From positions 16,991,028 through 17,055,027 of the forward strand of contig NC_134952.1 in assembly GCF_965638725.1 (NCBI RefSeq): a DNA stretch of 64,000 nucleotides. Direction: 5' to 3'. Position 1 is the first letter of the stretch; every line of letters begins with the position of its first letter. Shown here piece by piece: positions 59,001-64,000 of this stretch. This DNA comes from Aptenodytes patagonicus (lineage: Eukaryota > Chordata > Aves > Sphenisciformes > Spheniscidae). The position numbers were made by a program, and so were the translations under genes. Below the pieces are notes generated by a model that ran no database searches, was not told the origin of the DNA, and saw nothing but the letters and a program-made list of their open reading frames with translations.

Positions 59001-62000
59001 CTACCTCCAAGTGCAACACCCTTTTTACTGTGGCGGTGGGTTGTTGGCACCTCACTTCCATCCCTAGGTAAACAAGCTTCAGGCAACGGACTCATGACTT
59101 TATTTCCTTTCCAATTCTGTGAATTTAGTATCTACAAAAGACAGTAAGCCGACAGCCCTAAATGCTCAAGCCCTCGTACATAACAACAAAAAAGTTGTCA
59201 CATGGGCAGTGGCACCAATGCCAGCCTTTCTGTATCTCACCGCCTGTGCCCAACACTTCAGAAGAATATTCCATAGCCTACTGGCATTTCTCTGGAAGAG
59301 GCTAGTTAATTTAAAATCTGGTGATGGTTTCAGTGCACTGAGATCTGTTTACTAATTAGTTTACGTGGAGGCATAATTATTTGAAAGGAGGTTGAAGAAA
59401 ACTCATCAGTTAACAATAATTTTCAGTTACTTCCGACCTGGAGTTAAATTCATGTTAGTCAAATAAGTATGAGAAAAAGGCACCAGATTCTCTCTTCATT
59501 GAGTCTTTAACAGTGTCCAATTATTTCACAAACTAGCCAAAGCTGACAAGTGAATTTGGCAGAACAACATCCACGTGAAAACCGATATCATGAAAACCAA
59601 ATAAGAAAGAAACAAAAACTAGCTAATTCAAACAAGTGTTAAATTTGTTAATCACAGAACAACAGAAACTGTATGACTGCTGTATATTAATTATAAGCTA
59701 GTAAAAAGAAGAGCACCTTACAAGACTAAATGATAATGTTATTTTATAGCAAACTCCAGTTCATGCTGAAGTTCCCACTTGCAGATGCTCAGGCATTTCC
59801 ATTAAGAACTAAATTCCTGAAACACTAGTAAATTAAGTGAACGCTGCTCCTTCATACAGTGGTTATCTGTGAGTGAAACTAACAGCTTAATCATTTCATC
59901 CATCATTTGTAGCCCTAGTATTACTGAATACCTTCCTCGTCTATGAATTCAGTAGTTCTTACTTGCAGTGTTATTCTTCATTTACTTGCTGCATTATGTT
60001 GGCAACATTTTGATTAAAATATCCTGAAATTCATTACTGCCAAGGTGTAGTTTCTCTTCGGCAGAGCTCTAACCCTCTTGGCTCCCAGCTCATACCTGGC
60101 AGTCAGCAGTTGTTCATCTATTACCTAATCGCACACATCTCACACCCAGTCAGAAAAGGGAGAGTTTGTTTTCAGACCTGCAGAGTATTGCTTTATCTTG
60201 GTAGGCGAGGACAGTGGTGTTTTCAGAAAAATATAAGTGGTTTTAATTAACCCAAGGATATCCAAGCCAGTGATGGAGCATGACCGTTAGGAACGTGTTT
60301 CTGAAATGATGAGGAAATCCCTCTTGTTTCATTAGATAATACAGAGGAAAATTCTGTGGACCACATGTATACAGGAGACATAAAACTTTAATGCCCAATG
60401 GGGTTGACAGAGTGTTTCGCCTTGGCAGGAGGAGGCTTTCCAAATTCAAATAAGGATGGGAAAATCTTAGATGCCTCTTCTCCCTTAATTTTATTGTGAA
60501 AGTATGTTGAACCAACCTTAAAGAAAGTTTGCCTTGATTTTAAAACACTTTAAAGACAAAGAAGTATAAATAATTGCTATTGTTAACTAAACATGATTAC
60601 CCTCTTCTATACAGGATATTAAATGCTGATACCATGATAAAGATGATTGTTACTGTACAAGAGTTAGTGGAAAACATATCCCAGTCAAAGCAGATCCTAA
60701 GATTTTGGTCCCTGCATATTTGCATCTGATAATGCTACAGGGTCACCAAAGAAGAGGTGGGATTAGATAGATACAAAAAAAAAAAAATCTGTTTTTTCCT
60801 CTTTAGAACTTAGCTTTCACAGAATACAAAGGTTATAGTTTATAAAGAAAAAAAAACCAAACTTGGAAGAAAAATAATGTGAAATAGAGGGATACTATAC
60901 TGATATGTATGTTTCGTACTGATTTTTTCAGTATCAGGAAGAACTTAACCTCAGAATCTGAATTTTACATATTTTCATTTAGTTTTGGCTCTAATGGAAG
61001 TTATCACTTCTCTATCTCAATCACAGCTAAAGACTCTCCAAGCACAATAATTTCATTGTCCTGTGATTTTATTTGAGCAGGCTGGCTGTTTGATTTATTA
61101 GCATAGATTCAGGGCAAGCTCAAGTTGTTTTGGCAGCCAGGGGAAACAACTATTAACTAATTGCCACCTGAATTATTTAGCCTGCTAAGATTTTTATAGC
61201 TCAGAGCAATGCAAGAGCCTGTCTGTCTGACCAGACCAGCTTCAGAATTACAATCAGACAAAGGATTGCTCTCTTACAGAAAGATAACGAGTGAAATAAT
61301 AAAAAGATGCCATTGTAAATTACTGCCTGCCATTAGACTGGATTCTACTCAGGGTAATGGCAAGTCATGCATATCTACCAGAAGGAAGAGTTTGACACGT
61401 TACATGAAATCATCAGACATGTATCGCTAGAACACAAGGGACTGTCTTATGAGCAGCACTGTTTACCATAAGCACTGAGCTTAACACTCCAACCGAAAAA
61501 TTCTTTCAGCTGTCCTGAATGCCTTATCTCTCATTAAAGCATTGCAGTAAAAAATTCCCCATATGCTTATTCAGATGAATAGCTGAAAAAAGCCTTTGCA
61601 TTAAGGCAATACTGGTGGAGTTACTAAAGGCAGACAAGGGTAAGAAATGAGATTCAGCCCTCTTCTAGTTCTAATCCACCTTCTCATAAAGGTAAGATTT
61701 TTTTTTTCTCAGTGGGAATGTGAAATGACTTAGGCACTTGTTTTAGTTTTTTTCTGATGTATACACAGTGGGCTCCACTGAATTAGTTCCTTTACAGACA
61801 GCAAAAATACTAATTGATCCTGCATAGATGAAGGGAACCAAGATCAGCTGAGGGTTATAGTGTGGTTTGGAACATTTCAAATGTTGATCAGATCAGTGGT
61901 GAAATTCTTCCACACCTTGGTGTGGTTGCAGAGTGATACAGGATGAACACGAATGGAGTTGAAGACAGAGTATGTACGGGCCAAGGTGTGGTATATTAGA

Positions 62001-62716
62001 AAGACATTCTTTCCTAGCTGCTGACCACTTTTTTTGAGGTTGTGTCTGGGCTTCTGTAAACCACATCTGATCTGAATTGATAAAATCAACAGTATTTTTT
62101 TCAAGGAAGATGCAGCAATTATCTTTTCTACTTTTGCTTTAAGAAATCAAAGCAACTTAGACTTCCTTTCTAGTTTTCCTCTAATGCAGTCCTGGTCAGA
62201 ATAGATGGACTTTCAAAAGTCTGTTTTTGACATCAGTGATAGCTCTGGTCTTTGTCTGTTCTCAGGATCCTTTCCATAAAGCTTAAAGCTGTTCTGTAAA
62301 TAAATTAAGCTGTACCAATAAATATACATGTGTATATATACACAGTTGTATATATAATATAATAAGCATTGAATAGTTTTCTCCCTTCAATTATAGTTCA
62401 TTAATATTAGTGGTTTTATTTGTATATTTGTTGAAATAAGGGGTGCATATATGTGTGTGGAGAGAGAAGAATAGATGGATCTACCCAGACTAAGAAAGTA
62501 TATTGTGTAAACTCTTATGATTTTATTAGTGCCTGCTAATTTTGTGGGTTTTAGCACTGGTTCCAAGCACAGCAAAATGCTTCTAGCACTTGCTATGGAA
62601 TAAACATTCATTTCAAGTACACTTTTCAAATATAGCGGCAAAATGGAAACAGGAACCAAGAAATTGTTCCAGGAAAAGGAAACTAGGAAAGGAAAACCAG
62701 GGACTTCATGGTGTAG
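56013..62716. other. Intergenic DNA upstream of FGFBP1
   Basis: About 6.7 kb, AT-rich. FGFBP2 and PROM1, which usually follow FGFBP1 in amniotes, were looked for and not recognised. Frames at 56694-56948 (-) and 58917-59355 (+) have no domain I can name. A G-rich then T-rich tract lies at 58706-58752. Confidence 0.5.
62322..62362. repeat. TA/CA microsatellite with a 16-bp perfect palindrome
   Basis: TGTGTATATATACACA at 62329-62344 is its own reverse complement, in a run of TA repeats. It could extrude as a cruciform, or may simply be unstable DNA. Confidence 0.7.
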
Positions 62717-62721
62717 GAGAC

Positions 62722-63848
62722 TGTGCAGCGTCTGGCTGGGGTGGAATTAATTTTTTATGGTGCTGTGTTTTAAATTTGTGACTAGAACAGTGCTAATAAC
62801 ACACCAATGTTTTAGTTATCGCTAAACAGCATCAAGGCCTTCTCTATTTCTCACTCTGACCCCTCTCCAGTGAGTAGGCTGGGGGTGGGCAAGAGATTGG
62901 GAAGGGACACAGCCAGGACAGCTGACCCCAGCTGACCAAAGAGACCTAAGGGATATTCCATACCATATGACATTGCGTGCAACAATAAAACTGGGGGTAG
63001 TCTTTCTAGAGTAGCCGTTGCTTGGAGACTGGCTGGGCATCAGCCTGCTTGTGAGAGGTGTAGAGTGAATGTCTTTGCATCACTTGGTTGGTTCCCCCCC
63101 CGCCCCTTCCCTTCACTTATTAAGTTGTCTTTATCTTGACCCATATTTTTTTCTCACTCTCGTGGTTTAACCTCAGTTGGCAACTGAGCACCACCCAGCC
63201 ACTCGCTCACTCCCCCCTGGTGGGATGGGGGAGAGAATTGGAAGGGTAAAAGGGAGAAAACTCGTGGGTTGAGATAAAGATAGTTTAATAGGTAAAGAAA
63301 AAGCCGCACATGCAAGCAAAGCAAAACAAGGAATTCATTCACTCCTTCCCATGGGCAGGCAGGTGTTCAGCCATCTCCAGGAAAGCAGGGCTCCATCACG
63401 TGTAATGGCTACTTGGGAAGACAAACGCCATCACTCCAAATGTTCCCCCCCTTCCTCCTTCTTCCCCCAGCTTTATATGCTGAGCATGACGTCATATGGT
63501 GTGGAATGTCCCTTTGGCCAGTTTGGGTCAGCTGTCCTGGCTGTGCCCCCTCCCACCTTCTTGTGCACCTCCAGCCTTCTCAGTCGGTAGAGCATGGGAA
63601 GCTGAAAAGTCCTTGACTAGTGTAAGCACCACCTAGCAACAACTAAGACATCGGTGCGTTATCAACATTGTTCTCATACTAAATCCAAAACACAGCACTG
63701 TACCAGCTACTAGGAAGGAAATTAACTCTATCCCTGCTGAAACCAGGACACTCACTTTTGCTCTTCCAATTCTCTCCTCCATCCCACTGGGGAAGGGGAG
63801 TGAGTGGCTGGTGGGTATTTCATTGCTGCTTGCAGTCAACCCACCACA
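62722..63848 (+). mobile_element. Outer solo LTR, split by a second LTR, with GAGAC duplications
   Basis: Left part 62722-63157 and right part 63756-63848 together match the 17488 LTR in order, about 529 bp without the insert. It starts TGTGCAGCGTCTGGCTGGGG and ends CAACCCACCACA. GAGAC flanks it at 62717-62721 and 63849-63853. The CRE is disrupted (ATGACATTGCG) and the TATA region reads CAATAAAACTG, so this copy is older and probably promoter-dead. Confidence 0.9.
63158..63750 (-). mobile_element. Inner solo LTR, inverted, with CTCAC duplications
   Basis: 593 bp. On the minus strand it starts TGTCCTGGTTTCAGCAGGGA and closes in GAGGTTAAACCACGAGA. CTCAC lies directly at 63153-63157 and 63751-63755. 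That pentamer is part of the outer LTR (compare TTTTCTCACTTTTACTC in the 17488 copy), so it is the duplicated target. CRE TGACGTCA is intact at 63487-63494, and the TATA reads TATAAAG on the minus strand (63471-63477). Confidence 0.93.
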
Positions 63849-63853
63849 GAGAC

Positions 63854-64000
63854 TTCAATCCTGCAAATACCTAACAGAAATTTTTATTTCAGTGGATTCC
63901 AGTTGGAAAGAAACCAACAGAGTTCGGTCTGTGTGCAGAATTTCCCCTTTGCTAAAAATACTGATGGCCAAGCTACACTGATACCGTTTTGGCTCCACGC
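63854..64000. other. Right edge of window
   Basis: Unique sequence after the outer LTR; nothing recognised. Confidence 0.5.

Noticed and set aside
54540-64000. Search for FGFBP2 and PROM1 exons
   Set aside because: These usually follow FGFBP1, but no frame with their cysteine pattern or membrane segments was recognised here.

Overview
The window is vertebrate, almost certainly avian, nuclear DNA. Its dispersed repeats are CR1 LINE fragments ending in the ATTCTATGATTCT-type 3' tail, plus solo LTRs of bird endogenous-retrovirus types. The two protein genes form a known amniote neighbourhood: CD38 on the + strand and FGFBP1 on the - strand, arranged tail to tail. The LTR content resembles Neoaves more than chicken; that is inference from memory of repeat families, and I cannot name the species.

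Layout. 1-1400: sparse upstream flank with one short CR1 remnant. About 1400-2140: CpG-rich island holding the CD38 promoter and first coding exon. 1893-27879: the complete CD38 coding region in eight exons, joined by canonical GT-AG introns with matching phases and giving a 308-residue type II membrane ADP-ribosyl cyclase/hydrolase. Intron 1 is 16.9 kb and holds a 1.1 kb LTR, a degraded CR1, a 104-bp LTR remnant with perfect target duplications, and a 584-bp solo LTR with perfect target duplications. The CD38 3' UTR runs to about 28.95 or 29.46 kb. 29-51.9 kb: gene-poor intergenic DNA with another solo LTR (29.46-30.06 kb) and a well-preserved 5'-truncated CR1 with a 417-codon reverse-transcriptase ORF (40.2-41.56 kb). 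51.9-54.4 kb: FGFBP1, with one coding exon, an inferred upstream non-coding exon and a TATA promoter. 54.4-64 kb: intergenic, ending in one LTR nested inside another, each with its own 5-bp target duplication.

Function. CD38 makes and hydrolyses cyclic ADP-ribose from NAD+ at the cell surface. FGFBP1 is a secreted carrier that releases FGFs from matrix heparan sulfate. The two are linked by synteny, not by a shared pathway. No operons, CRISPR arrays or convincing RNA genes were seen. The most distinctive content is the LTR archaeology: a nested insertion, a TSD-bounded deletion derivative, and CRE plus TATA promoter modules in LTRs, one of them in the sense orientation about 1.2 kb upstream of CD38 exon 2.
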